Positions 9,150 to 18,504 of a stretch of 30,937 bases of DNA are shown here, in pieces. The notes beneath the pieces were generated by a model. The model made no database searches and was not told the DNA's origin. It worked only from the letters and a program-made list of their open reading frames with translations. Numbering within the stretch: position 1 is the first letter of the stretch; each line of letters begins with the position of its first letter. Where the stretch lies: NCBI GenBank assembly GCA_021464525.1, contig JADRCO010000559.1:1-30937 (forward strand), read 5' to 3'. This stretch comes from Rhizophagus sp. LPA8_4_AMF. Its lineage: Eukaryota > Glomeromycota > Glomeromycetes > Glomerales > Glomeraceae. Made by a program: the position numbers and the translations under genes.

Positions 9150-9500
9150 AGACAATCTCATTCTTCGAATATGGGGATTATCAAAAAATTCTGGATATCT
9201 TCCAGACGAATTCTGGACAATCAAAAATCTTATTTTGGGGCAAATTCCGAATGATCAAAAATTTCGGACATCTTTCTGGACAAATTCTGGACATTTAAAA
9301 AATTCCGGACATTTATTTTAGGCAAATTCTGGATGATCAAAAATCCCGGACAATTTTCTAGGCAAATTCGCAAATTCCGGACAATCAAACATTCAGAAAA
9401 TTGATTTTTGTCCTAAATCCTGCAATATCTGGATAATTTTCGGACAATTTCTGGATGCACCCGGACATTTTCAGGTACAATTTCCGGACATTTCTTTTTT
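9150..9500. repeat. Degenerate CCGGAC/TCTGGAC minisatellite
   Basis: Short units such as AAATTCCGGACATC, TTTCTGGACAAATTC and ATCAAAAATTCCGGAC recur irregularly, with spacing of roughly 40-50 bp, up to the right terminus of the element. Multiple clustered binding sites are typical of sub-terminal DNA in cut-and-paste transposons. Confidence 0.6.
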
Positions 9501-9718
9501 ATAGGGAATCACGTCAAGTAATAAAATAGAATAAAAAAATACTAAACATCATTCTTTTCTTTTTTGAACTCTTCGTTACCTGCTACCATTTCGTCTCAAT
9601 CTTCTTATGCTTATTTATTATCATTTTTGATAATTTTCTTTGTCAAGATTCTTGTCGGATATAATTTCTTTATCAAATAAGATTAATAAAGAATTTGCAA
9701 CATTTTTTCTGTCTTTAC

Positions 9719-9878
9719 CTTAAGTCCGATTCTCTCTTCATCCTCAGCCTGTTTATTTGCTAAACCAAGTTTCTGAAATTCTTTGTGACTTTGTTTAACA
9801 ATCAATACCTTCGTCCGTAGATTTTGACATAAGCTTAAACTCCTGATGTGAAATACCTGTCATTTGAACTTTTGACAT
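9719..9878 (-). pseudogene. Unidentified minus-strand coding scrap
   Basis: Reading from 9878 leftward, an ATG opens MSKVQMTGISHQEFKLMSKS followed by TDEGIDC and a stop; one frame over, QSHKEFQKLGLANKQAEDEE and RIGLK continue up to CTTAAG|GTAAAG, a good splice donor. The composition is clearly protein-like, with a frameshift near 9800. I do not recognise the family. It is probably the first exon of a dead gene. Confidence 0.35.
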
Positions 9879-10575
9879 GAAATACTTTATAATTATAGAC
9901 TTGGTACACATGCACTTGTGTGTTTTCAAGTTTAATTTTTTTTACGCACTACCAAGATGATAAGAAAACAGACACTAATCTTCCTCTTACTCAATTAGAA
10001 ACAAATATAAATAAATAAGCTAAGGAGATAAATAATACTGATAATTAAAAGGGAAGTAAGTGCAATAAAGGAAAATGGAATTTATTTTTCAATACATAAA
10101 ATAATTGATAACTTTTGAACTTGTGATACGCCTTGCTAGGCACGTCAACGAAGTAACACAATATGGCGCAACTTGAGATACGTCACTGGTTACAGTCTCA
10201 AAAATTATTTAAAGTATTATTGGCCAACACAAGAATTAAACTCATTAAACTCAAAACTCTTCGGATGGTCCAAGCCATCCTATTTAATGTACTCTTCGTT
10301 AAAATCATAGCTCACATTCTTTATTTTTATGTATAATTTGTTACAAACACCGTACATAATTAATTATAAGCATATTCCTACATGATTTCTGATAATAATA
10401 GGTTGCGAGTTCATTGTAAAATTGCTAACAGAATAAATTATCTTCCTGTTAAAAAAAGAAATTTCTCCGACTGCAGTATCATGTGGTACAGTATGCATAT
10501 CACAATTAACACATGATGTGATATAAATAGTCAAAACACTAGGATAAATTCGGTAAGTTACAAAATTTTAGCAAA
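9879..10575. other. Spacer upstream of gene 3
   Basis: No gene or repeat could be supported in this stretch. Confidence 0.4.
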
Positions 10576-10579
10576 TCAA

Positions 10580-10770
10580 ATGTTTGGCGTAATATTTGTT
10601 TGTCGTGAAACGTTACTTGTGAATAATCCGGAATTTTATTCCGATTGTATTTCATTATTTGGAATTTGATTTGTGAAAGTTAAATACAATTTTTTTTTTT
10701 TAATTGTTGAAAAATTTTTTAAAAGTTATTTACTATAATAAACATATTATAAAGATAATTTTGGTAAAGA
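10580..10770 (+). promoter_or_regulatory. Conserved upstream block of F-box gene 3
   Basis: TTTGGCGTAATATTTGTTTG at about 10580 also occurs in similar form upstream of the genes at 13749 and 26802. It is followed by a perfect CGG-N9-CCG inverted site, CGGAATTTTATTCCG (10629-10643), and a T-rich tract. The ATCATCATTATGGTCGCA segment seen at the other genes is missing. CGG...CCG inverted triplets are the classical target layout of Zn(II)2Cys6 fungal regulators; assignment to such a regulator is inference. Confidence 0.5.
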
Positions 10771-12246
10771 ATGTCAAAACTCAATAAAGATACTCTTTTC
10801 TTAATATTTGAAGAATTACAAGATGATTCAAAATCTCTCTTTTCATGTCTAATGGTCAATAGGCTTTGGTGTGAAACTGTAATTCCAATTTTATGGAGGA
10901 ATCCTTGGTGCTATGATATTAAGTATAGTAACAAAAGTTATTTATTTATAATCATCGCTTCTTATTTATCTGATGATATTAAAGAATCCCTAACGAAACA
11001 AGGGATTCAACTACCGTCATTTTCATGCCAACCACTTTTGTTTGATTATTTATCTTATTGTAGAAGTATTAATACAGATACTATGAATTCTATAACGTTT
11101 GTTGGAATATCTTTAGCTTATAATCAATTTATTTTGCAACAAGAATTTTATGGTCTCTTTATGAAGAAATTTCCAGAGATAAAGTATTTGAATATGAAAT
11201 CCATTAAACATCACATATTTTATCTTCCAGAAGCTAGGCTTCGTTTTGAATCACTTTATGAGTTAAATTGTGACACATCAATAGATACTTCATATTTTTA
11301 TGGATTAGCACAACTATGTCAGCATATACAGAGACTCATCGTTGTTAACGTAGACCCAAATGATTATCATGGGATTGCTGAATTAATCGAAGTTCAGAAA
11401 AATTTGAAGTATTTTGAATGGAAAGATGACCATGATTTTTATATTCCTGGGCTAGATTCTTACAAAGAGATCCTTCTTGCATTAGAGAAAAATGCAAATA
11501 CTATCAACCATTTAAATGTATATTTTATGTTTATTAATAATCCCACATTGTGTAAGGTACTTCCAAAATTTCGTAAACTAAAAACATTGATAACAAGTTT
11601 TTGGCCTTTTAATGAAGACCAATTAAAAATGTGTGTTTATCATGACCTTGAGACCTTTAAAATAGATTATTATGGATTAAAAGAGGCTTCTATTATAATT
11701 GAAAATAGTGGAGGACATCTAAAGAAAATTTTTTTAGGATCACATTATAAACTTGATGACTATATAGATAATTTTGATGATGATTCCATTATTTTTATTC
11801 GTAAAGTTTATGAAAGATGTCTTTCAATTGAATATTTGTCTCTTATATTTCCACCATTAAAACAGCATTTTAATGAATTTGAAAAATTATTAAAAATTTG
11901 TCAAAATATGAAGTCAGTATTATTAGCTATATATATGAATGATGTAGAAGATGAAGAACAACTTTTAGAAAATGGAAAAGAACTATTAAAAGTATTAATT
12001 AGATCAGCACCAATTAACTTAAGAGAAATTAGATTTATTTATGATGTTAAATTTTCTTTAGACGCCTTGGAAGAATTTTTTGAAAAATGGAGAGGCCGAC
12101 CTGCACTTTCCATACTTACATGTAGGTCGATTTATAAAGAAAATGATTATAAAAGGTTGATTAATAAATATAAAAATGATGGGGTAATTAAAGATTTTAA
12201 ATGTGGGCCTTTTGAAAATGTAGTAAATATGGATTTCAAGATGTGA
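10771..12246 (+). CDS. F-box/LRR protein (gene 3)
   Basis: An intron-less frame of 491 residues from an ATG preceded by TAAAGA. The F-box is at residues 4-46 (LNKDTLFLIFEELQDDSKSL, then MVNRLWCETVIPILWRNPW). Leucine-rich segments follow, including the PEARLRFESLYEL repeat that gene 2 has lost, LKTL, LETFKIDY and IIENSGGHLKKI. The C-terminal signature EEFFEKWRGRPALSI lies at about 429-448 and the DGVIKDF tail ends the protein. It is expected to act as the substrate-binding subunit of an SCF ubiquitin ligase, but its target is unknown. No breaks are seen. It shares parts of its 3' flank with genes 2 and 5. Confidence 0.93.
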   Translation: MSKLNKDTLFLIFEELQDDSKSLFSCLMVNRLWCETVIPILWRNPWCYDIKYSNKSYLFIIIASYLSDDIKESLTKQGIQLPSFSCQPLLFDYLSYCRSINTDTMNSITFVGISLAYNQFILQQEFYGLFMKKFPEIKYLNMKSIKHHIFYLPEARLRFESLYELNCDTSIDTSYFYGLAQLCQHIQRLIVVNVDPNDYHGIAELIEVQKNLKYFEWKDDHDFYIPGLDSYKEILLALEKNANTINHLNVYFMFINNPTLCKVLPKFRKLKTLITSFWPFNEDQLKMCVYHDLETFKIDYYGLKEASIIIENSGGHLKKIFLGSHYKLDDYIDNFDDDSIIFIRKVYERCLSIEYLSLIFPPLKQHFNEFEKLLKICQNMKSVLLAIYMNDVEDEEQLLENGKELLKVLIRSAPINLREIRFIYDVKFSLDALEEFFEKWRGRPALSILTCRSIYKENDYKRLINKYKNDGVIKDFKCGPFENVVNMDFKM

Positions 12247-12650
12247 GCATTATGTTATCAAATTTGTTATAATGCCAACATTTTAAATTATTTGTTTATT
12301 ATATATATTTTATTATCAGAAACATTAACATTTTATAGCTAGTGATGTATTTATTTAATAGGAAATATATTATAATAAATAGAATTATTATAAATTTATG
12401 TTGATATAAATTTGTTAATTATATAATTGAACCTTCTTATATCATTCTTATTGTCCAATTTCCACATGCACAGCTTATTAATAAAAATGATACGTGCATC
12501 GTATATTCATATCAATATAAAAAAAGTCCTTTTTTTGTTAATAATTAGTAGTGTAGAACATAAATAATTTAATAAAACATCACATGATACAGGAAGATTT
12601 GAAAAATTATTTATTAAGACGGAAATAATATTGAATGATTCGTTTTTATA
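12247..12650 (+). repeat. 3' flank of gene 3, shared with siblings
   Basis: The segment TATATTATAATAAAT corresponds to the flanks of genes 1 and 2. CACAGCTTATTAATAAAAATG at about 12470 recurs near 28451 after gene 5. AACATCACATGATAC near 12576 corresponds to the ATATCACATGACACG block of the others. No gene is present. Confidence 0.55.
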
Positions 12651-13470
12651 AAAATTAAACACTAAATAATAAAAGCCATGATTTGTTTGAATTGTATGGT
12701 GTATTTAAAAAGTGACGCATCTCATTCTGTTGATTCACCGTTCTTTATATAGCACGTATCTGACAATATATAAAGATCTCAAAAACTTATCATAGAATTG
12801 TTAAATTAATTAAATTAAAATACTCTAAATGGCAAGGTGAGTAAGAAGATTATTAAACTCTTAAGAATTCTTGAAAAAAAAGGCAAATAATTTGATAAAA
12901 TACTCTCAAAAACTAATAAATTAAGAAAAAAGTTACTATTAATTTAACTAAATTGATAATTTACTTTTTTACCGAGAATTGATTAAACATGTTAATTTAT
13001 CGTGCACTTGAGATCTCTAAAATAGATTATATTTCATTAAATGCGGTCTCTAATATGATCGAAAATTGCGGAGGCAATTAAAACCTTATCTGTTATGTGT
13101 TAATTATTGAAGTGAGGATAAAATGTAAGTTTCTTATTTTTATTCGCAAAATTTTAGAAAACTATCCTCTCTTTCAAGGAAGCATTTTGTGAATTTTAAA
13201 AATTTACTAAGGCCTGTCAAGATTTAATCATTATTATTTGTTATATTAAACGAAATAAAAATGACGGAAACGGGAAGAATTATTGAAATACTAATTAGAT
13301 CGGCATCAATAATTTAAGAAATTAGTTTCCTTAGAGGAATTTTTAAAAAAGTAAGGGGATCGACCTGCACTTTCTATACACTAAAGCAAGAAATAAAAAT
13401 TATAAATTTGTCCAAAATTGCGGAATTTTTCAAATAACTCCTTATAGTAAATATCAAATTTTACATGGGA
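12650..13470 (+). pseudogene. Decayed 5'-truncated F-box/LRR relic R3
   Basis: Ordered matches to the C-terminal part of the family can be followed. AAAAGTGACGCATCTCATTC corresponds to the CDTSID codons. ATAGAATTGTTAAATTAATT and AAAATACTCTAAATGGCAAG correspond to the LIEVQKNLKYFEW region. CTTGAGATCTCTAAAATAGA corresponds to LEIFKID. CGGAGGCAATTAAAA corresponds to GGHLKK. CGGGAAGAATTATTGAAATA corresponds to NGKELLKVL, and GGGGATCGACCTGCACTTTC to RGRPALS. Multiple stops occur. It shares with R1, R4 and R5 the motif TATATTTCATTAAATGCG, which the intact genes do not have, so these relics come from one separate ancestor. Confidence 0.7.
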
Positions 13471-13487
13471 TTGTTAGAACCCTGTTA

Positions 13488-13748
13488 TTTGACGTAATGT
13501 TTGGTTTTTTCATGTTGATCATCATTATGGTCGCATGGTCACACGGTCGCACGGGACAATCTAATTTGTCCGGAGTTTGGTTCCGCCATTTATTAATAAT
13601 TTTCATTTATTTTATTTATTTTTTTTTTTAAAAAAAAAAAAAAAAAATATATTTATCCGTTGTATAAAATTATATTTAAGGTTATTTAAATAACTTTTTT
13701 ATTAAAAGATATTTATCCTAAAACATTTCTCATTATTTGTGGAAAAAA
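13488..13748 (+). promoter_or_regulatory. Conserved upstream block of F-box gene 4
   Basis: TTTGACGTAATGTTTGG, GATCATCATTATGGTCGCAT, CACACGGTCGCACGG and ACAATCTAATTTGTCCGGAG follow in order, ending in CGGAGTTTGGTTCCG (13571-13585), a CGG-N9-CCG inverted site. A T11 run directly joined to an A18 run lies at 13619-13647 between this and the ATG. The block matches the DNA upstream of the gene at 26802 almost word for word. Confidence 0.55.
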
Positions 13749-15269
13749 ATGTCAAGACTCGATAAAGATGTTCTTTTCTTAATATTTGAAGAATTACAAG
13801 ATGATTCTAAATCCCTCTTTTCATGTCTAATGGTCAATAGACTTTGGTGTGAAACTGTGATTCCAATTTTATGGAGGAATCCTTGGTTACATGATATTAA
13901 TTATTATAATAAAAAATATTTATTTGCAATTATAGCTTCCTATTTATCTGATGATATAAAAAAATCCTTAATGAAACAATTACCGTCAGTTTCACATCAA
14001 TCACTTTTGTTTGATTATTTATCTTTCTGTAGAAGTATTAATGTAAATATTATGAAATCTATAATTTCTGTTGGATCATCTTCAGCAAGTAATCGATTAT
14101 TTTTGCAACAAGAATTTTACAGTCTCTTTATGAAGAAATGCCTGGAATTGAAATATTTGGATATGAGATCAGTAGAACATCAGATATTTTATTTCCCAGA
14201 AGCAAAACTTCGTTTTGAATCACTTTATGAATTAAAATGTGATACATCTATTGACTCTTCATACTTTTATGGATTAGCACATATTTCTCAATATATACAG
14301 AGGCTTATCGTTGTTAATAATGCAAAAGCAAAAGCTAACCTTGGATTTGTTAAATTAATTGAAGTTCAGAAAAATTTAAAGTATTTTGAATTGATGGATG
14401 ACTTTTACAGTTTCAGTTCAAGATTTTACGCATCAGAAGAAAAAATGGCAACCAATTCTATAGATCCAATTCTTCTTGCATTAGAAAAAAAGGCAGATAG
14501 TATCAATCATTTAAAAATATACCTTGTGTATATTGGTCAGACATTGCAAAAGGTACTTCCAAAGCTTTTTAAATTAAAAACGTTAATAGTTAATGATCTT
14601 AGTTATTCTAACGAAGAACAAATAAGAATGTGTGTCTATCATGATCTTGAAATCTTTAAAATAGATTATTACAATTTGAAAACAGCTTCTATTATAATTG
14701 AAAATAGTGGAGGACACTTAAAGAAAATTTTATTAGGGACTTATGAACCCGATCATGTAGATGACTTTTATGATGATTCTCTCATTTTTATCCGTAAAAT
14801 TTACGAATATTGTCCTTCAATTGAATATTTACCTCTTGCATTTTCACCATCAAAGGAGCACTTCGCTGAGTTTGAAATATTACTAAATGTTTGTCAAAAT
14901 TTGAAATCATTATTATTAATTATGTGTGACATGGAAGGAAAAGTAACTGAAGAGAATCTTCTAAGAAATGGGGAAGAATTATTAAAAATACTCATTAAAT
15001 CAGCACCAACTAGTCTAAGAGAAATTAGATTTCTTTATGATTTTAAATTTTCTTTAGAAACCTTTGAGGAATTCTTAGAAAAATGGAGAGGTCAACCTGC
15101 ACTTTCCATACTTACATATAGGCCTATTTTTAGAGAAGAAAATTATGTAAAATTGATCAATAAATATAAAAATAATGGAGTAATTAAGGATTTTAGATAT
15201 GAATCTTTTATGAATGTAGTAAAATATGGATTAAGATGCGAATACTATATGTTACCACATTTGTTATAA
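13749..15269 (+). CDS. F-box/LRR protein with shifted C-terminus (gene 4)
   Basis: The ATG at 13749 (MSRLDKD) matches the starts of the siblings, giving 506 residues; the open frame extends four codons further upstream but without an ATG. F-box residues 4-46 are intact, followed by LRR-like segments and the EEFLEKWRGQPALSI signature, with Gln replacing the usual Arg. An insertion of about ten residues lies after the LKYFELMDD segment. The end is abnormal: siblings read NVVNMDF and stop, but an extra A in the GTAGTAAA stretch (15218-15225) shifts the frame to NVVKYGLRCEYYMLPHLL, reading through what is 3' untranslated DNA after genes 1 and 2. The protein is probably still functional, as only the last residues change. 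Confidence 0.92.
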   Translation: MSRLDKDVLFLIFEELQDDSKSLFSCLMVNRLWCETVIPILWRNPWLHDINYYNKKYLFAIIASYLSDDIKKSLMKQLPSVSHQSLLFDYLSFCRSINVNIMKSIISVGSSSASNRLFLQQEFYSLFMKKCLELKYLDMRSVEHQIFYFPEAKLRFESLYELKCDTSIDSSYFYGLAHISQYIQRLIVVNNAKAKANLGFVKLIEVQKNLKYFELMDDFYSFSSRFYASEEKMATNSIDPILLALEKKADSINHLKIYLVYIGQTLQKVLPKLFKLKTLIVNDLSYSNEEQIRMCVYHDLEIFKIDYYNLKTASIIIENSGGHLKKILLGTYEPDHVDDFYDDSLIFIRKIYEYCPSIEYLPLAFSPSKEHFAEFEILLNVCQNLKSLLLIMCDMEGKVTEENLLRNGEELLKILIKSAPTSLREIRFLYDFKFSLETFEEFLEKWRGQPALSILTYRPIFREENYVKLINKYKNNGVIKDFRYESFMNVVKYGLRCEYYMLPHLL

Positions 15270-15840
15270 TTTTACCATTTTGAAATTCATTGCTAGTTTA
15301 TATTTTATCAAGAAATTAATTGTATATCTTATAAGCTTTATATTGTAATAAATTATTTTATCAAATATTTAATAGGAAGTATTAACATTCAAAAAATATT
15401 ACAACATTATGGGAATTAAACATCCTTGTTATCCAATATAATATCATACTATTATGAAAAAATTTATTTTCTGTAGCCCAAAATTTTTGAGAAAAAGGAA
15501 AACCAAAAAAAGTCTACAGAGTTTTAAAAAAATATCATTGAAATAGACGAAAATGGAGTCTTACCTGACAAGAATAGAGTTTAGCTTAAACTTTTTTAAA
15601 CGAAACGAAACTGCCACTTTTATTAATAAAAACTTCAAAAATATTGGTCGAACTTTAAAAGGTAGTTTGAAAAGATATATGTATATATAGAACTTTTACA
15701 TTTTCACATCGTTAGCGAAGAATTACAGGCTGAATGACTGGTAACTGGTTACGTGTCATTTCAACATTAAATGACTTGTGTCACGTGATATTATAAATTC
15801 GTAATTCAGGCTGGCACCATAAATTTGGCTAGCATCAAAT
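15270..15840. other. 3' flank of gene 4 and spacer
   Basis: The first about 100 bp carry AATAAATTATTTTATC-like sequence resembling sibling flanks. Unlike the other genes, no F-box relic follows. A 45-codon open frame at 15553-15690 is present, but nothing in it supports a real gene. Confidence 0.4.
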
Positions 15841-15844
15841 CTAA

Positions 15845-16060
15845 ATGACAAATGAGGTCATTAATCAGATTAAAAAGTTGGAACGAATCGTTTTGCAGAA
15901 AGATGAGGACACTAAAAAATCGTCTAACAAAAACTAGAAACAAAAGAGGTTAATGGCCGTGTCTTTCTCGACTTAACCAAGAAGAACTTGAAAGGTGGGG
16001 AATATCTGGTGGACCTGCAAAAGAGCTTGTAAAGTTCGCTAAGCCTTTTCGACATACTGC
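15845..16060 (+). pseudogene. SAM-like domain relic
   Basis: Plus-strand codons give INQIKKLERIVLQKDEDTKK then a stop. One frame over they give KEVNGRVFLDLT. After a further one-base shift they give EELERWGISGGPAKELVKFA. Joined conceptually this has the N-G-x-x-F-L-x-L-T-x-E-x-L-x-x-x-G-I-x-x-G-P layout of a sterile alpha motif domain, which is common in repeated genes of these fungi. Two frame breaks within 150 bp show it is dead. Nothing of the flanking protein was found. Confidence 0.5.
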
Positions 16061-16462
16061 TATAAGTAATAATTGTTTGAAACTATGACTCAGATGCGAA
16101 ATATCAGTATCGTATGATTAATCAATACTAATCGTCTAACAATACATATTAATCACATGAGATGAAAGATAGCGGGCAATTAGCTTGACTATATTACTGC
16201 GTATGATCAGTGCACGAGTAATACCGTACTACCAAAAAATTTTATCTATCATTAATCTCTTTGCACAGGTCAAAATCGATGCTATCAGGTAAAAGCCACA
16301 ACCTAACTACAGACTATTATTTGATTATTATCAGAAAAAAATAAATATGAAGGTAATAAATTAATTTGGAAAAAATAGTTTTCAAGAATATAAATGATAC
16401 TTTAACATAACCATTAATGCCAATGAAATATAATTAGTATGAGTAATTGTTTTTACTCACTT

Positions 16463-16848
16463 TTATTGCCTTTTTCAAATCAATGCGCCCTTCTGATAAT
16501 CACTGCAAAAAATGAGTATTTTTAAAATTTGTGATTATTAGTGATTTCTTTAGATTATTTGATAAAAAGGAGTTTAAAGTTAAAGTAATCATTAAAATTT
16601 CTCTTGATTTACAATTTTTAAAGTAGGTTTGCTTATAAAAAAGTATTTATGTTACACAAATTTCAAAAAATTACTTCTAAGCAAACCTACTTAAAAAATT
16701 GTAAATCAAGAGAAATTTTAGTGATTACTTTAACTTTAAACTCCTTGCTACTAAATAATTTAAAGAAATCACTGATATTCACAAATTTTAAAAATAATCA
16801 TTTTTTACAGTGATTAATAGAAGGGCGCATTAATTTGAAAAAGGTGAT
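16463..16848. mobile_element. Foldback/MITE-like element, arms about 175 bp
   Basis: Two long arms are inverted complements. CTTTTTCAAATCAATGCGCC at the left end corresponds to GGCGCATTAATTTGAAAAAG at the right. Further in, CTCTTGATTTACAATTTTTA at about 16601 corresponds to TAAAAAATTGTAAATCAAGA at about 16691. AGTAGGTTTGCTTA matches TAAGCAAACCTACT. The centre is a loop of about 40 bp. Arm identity looks about 90 percent, so the element could form one long hairpin of nearly 390 bp. It has no coding capacity. Target duplications were not clear. Confidence 0.75.
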
Positions 16849-16904
16849 AATAATTCATAATTATAATAAGTACTGATCAAGTATCAACACTATGGGCTGA
16901 TGAT

Positions 16905-17108
16905 GCATGTTTGTGAGTATTTCTCACTTTTCTCTCGCTTTCCCTCTTTCACTAGGTCTTCTCTTACAGTTTCCTTTCTTTATATCTTCTTTTAGGTATG
17001 TGGGTTGGGAGTGTGGGTTGTGTATAGGTGGATGGTGCGTGTTTGTTTGTGTATTTCTCACTTTTCTCTCGCTTACCCTCTTTCACTAGGTGTCTAGGTC
17101 TTCTCTTA
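16905..17108. repeat. Direct repeat, two copies about 132 bp apart
   Basis: GTATTTCTCACTTTTCTCTC, then GCTT(T/A)CCCTCTTTCACTAGG and TCTTCTCTTA, occur at 16918-16966 and again at 17051-17108. The second copy has an extra GTGTCTAGG. The T/C-rich sequence makes an open frame between them that does not look like a protein. Confidence 0.75.
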
Positions 17109-17572
17109 TGATCCCTATTTCTTTACCTAACAACTATTTGGCTTTAAAACAAAAAGTATAAAATTGTAAAAACTTTTACCATTAAAACAAGGAAGCATAA
17201 TTGCAAAAATTGTCTGGTTATGCTATTAAAGTGATAAGAACATTATAATTTTATTAAAGTAATATATATAACTTATTTTGTTAGTTCTTAGCGGAATAAA
17301 AAATTTTAAATATTAAAAGAATGAAAGTATATATAAAACTTTATAAAGTCTTTAGGTTCTGTTCTTAACGTAAATAAAATAATTTATATAATAAAAATTT
17401 TTTGACATTTACGAAAAATTTTTATATGTTTTGAAAATCAACACAAGTTAAACACGTGTTCATGTGATTATTGTTTTATTGTCGGAATAGTCTCTTCCAC
17501 TCTTAGTTCGATGCTTTTGTTTATGATGTTGGAATTGAATATTAAAAGGAAAGTCACTTGCTATGCAAAACA
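17109..17572. other. Spacer with a small hairpin
   Basis: ATAAAAATTTTT and AAAAATTTTTAT around 17389-17424 form a perfect 12-bp inverted repeat with an 11-base loop. Otherwise nothing is recognised. Confidence 0.4.
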
Positions 17573-18255
17573 TCACAATTTTTGAATATTCATGATAGCA
17601 ACTTTGAGATCATTTTCCAATAATTCAGAAGTTTGCTCAGAATCAGTAGCTGGTGTTAATATCGTGGCCATCAAGAAGCGCACTGTGGATCTTTTACATT
17701 GATTTTGCTCCATCAGCATAGGTAGAAACAGTGGCCTCTCTCTTGTATATTGTAGAACAGAATGAGTGTTAGTTGAAAGGATTGAGCAACTGGAAAAATC
17801 CCAGATTTAGTCAACAGTTACATGATCATTCACAATTTTAACGAGTTTCTTGGCAAAAAAAGGTCAATATAATAATCAGTATAATGTTAAAAACAGGCAG
17901 AAACATTTCCAGGAATCTCAATGGTCATTCGGCAACAGCAAGGAGCCATCACTGGGCGACAAGGAGTTTCCCAGCTAGTTGCTAAAAAGCACCGACAAAG
18001 AGTACGACAAAGAGTAATACAGCTAGGTACAATGACGTGTATTTCCACTCAGATAAACATTAAAATATTATTTATGTACCGTCCAGCTGGACCCATAAGT
18101 TGTTTTTCTTGCTGAGCGTTATGGTCCTCCATCATTGCACGTCGCTTTAGGTCTTTTTTAATATAGTCAAAAATGCGACAAACGTTATCATCGTAATAAC
18201 AATAGTGTGATGTTATTGCATCAAAGCTCCAGTATTCTGCGGGTGGGTGTTTCAA
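17573..18255 (-). pseudogene. Unidentified minus-strand decayed gene
   Basis: From 18255 leftward one frame gives 68 residues beginning MKHPPAEYWSFDAITSHYCY and including DNVCRIFDYIKKDLKRRAMM, then a TGA at 18049. The same frame stays open for another 53 codons (for example TSWETPCRPVMAPCCCRMTI) to a TAA near 17885. After a shift, a further 77-codon open stretch (17806-17573) reads SSCSILSTNTHSVLQYTRER and ends in LLENDLKVAIMNIQKL. Such long protein-like runs in one orientation, broken by two stops and a shift, suggest a decayed gene or one with unplaced introns. I do not recognise it. The overlapping plus-strand frame at 17921-18115 is a less likely alternative. Confidence 0.35.
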
Positions 18256-18504
18256 AGAAAGTTATGTGAAAATGATTCTATGATAAATGAATGGAATGTC
18301 TGAAGCGGTATTGTATCGCAAGTAACACAAATAATAATAAAAAGAAATAAACTAATAATAAACTATAACAAATAGTACGCATCTCGTTATTTGGCGGTGG
18401 TAGTACAGTACTAAAAAATGTGTCACCACAACAAGAAATATCATTGGTGGATCATGCATGTGGACAGACATACCTTGTGTGAATTGAGTCTAACCGTAAT
18501 ATGA

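Larger units (their letters stand above)
7426..9506. mobile_element. 2.08-kb non-coding TIR element
   Basis: The left terminus (7426-7446) reads CCCTATAAAAAAAATGTCCG and the right terminus (9484-9506), read on the other strand, gives CCCTATAAAAAAGAAATGTC, so the two are inverted repeats of about 21 bp. AAT flanks both ends as a 3-bp target duplication. No transposase frame is present. The sub-terminal regions are full of GTCCGG/CCGGAC and TCTGGAC motifs, and the centre holds a three-unit tandem repeat and a nested element. The shared ends with 1088-1322 define a family. I cannot place it in a named superfamily; 3-bp duplications occur in several cut-and-paste groups. Confidence 0.6.

Noticed and set aside
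15553..15690. 45-codon plus-strand open frame starting MESYLTRIEF
   Set aside because: Too short, no recognised motif and no conserved context; chance cannot be excluded.
16907..17089. Plus-strand 60-codon frame
   Set aside because: Produced by the T/C-rich direct repeat; the composition is not protein-like.
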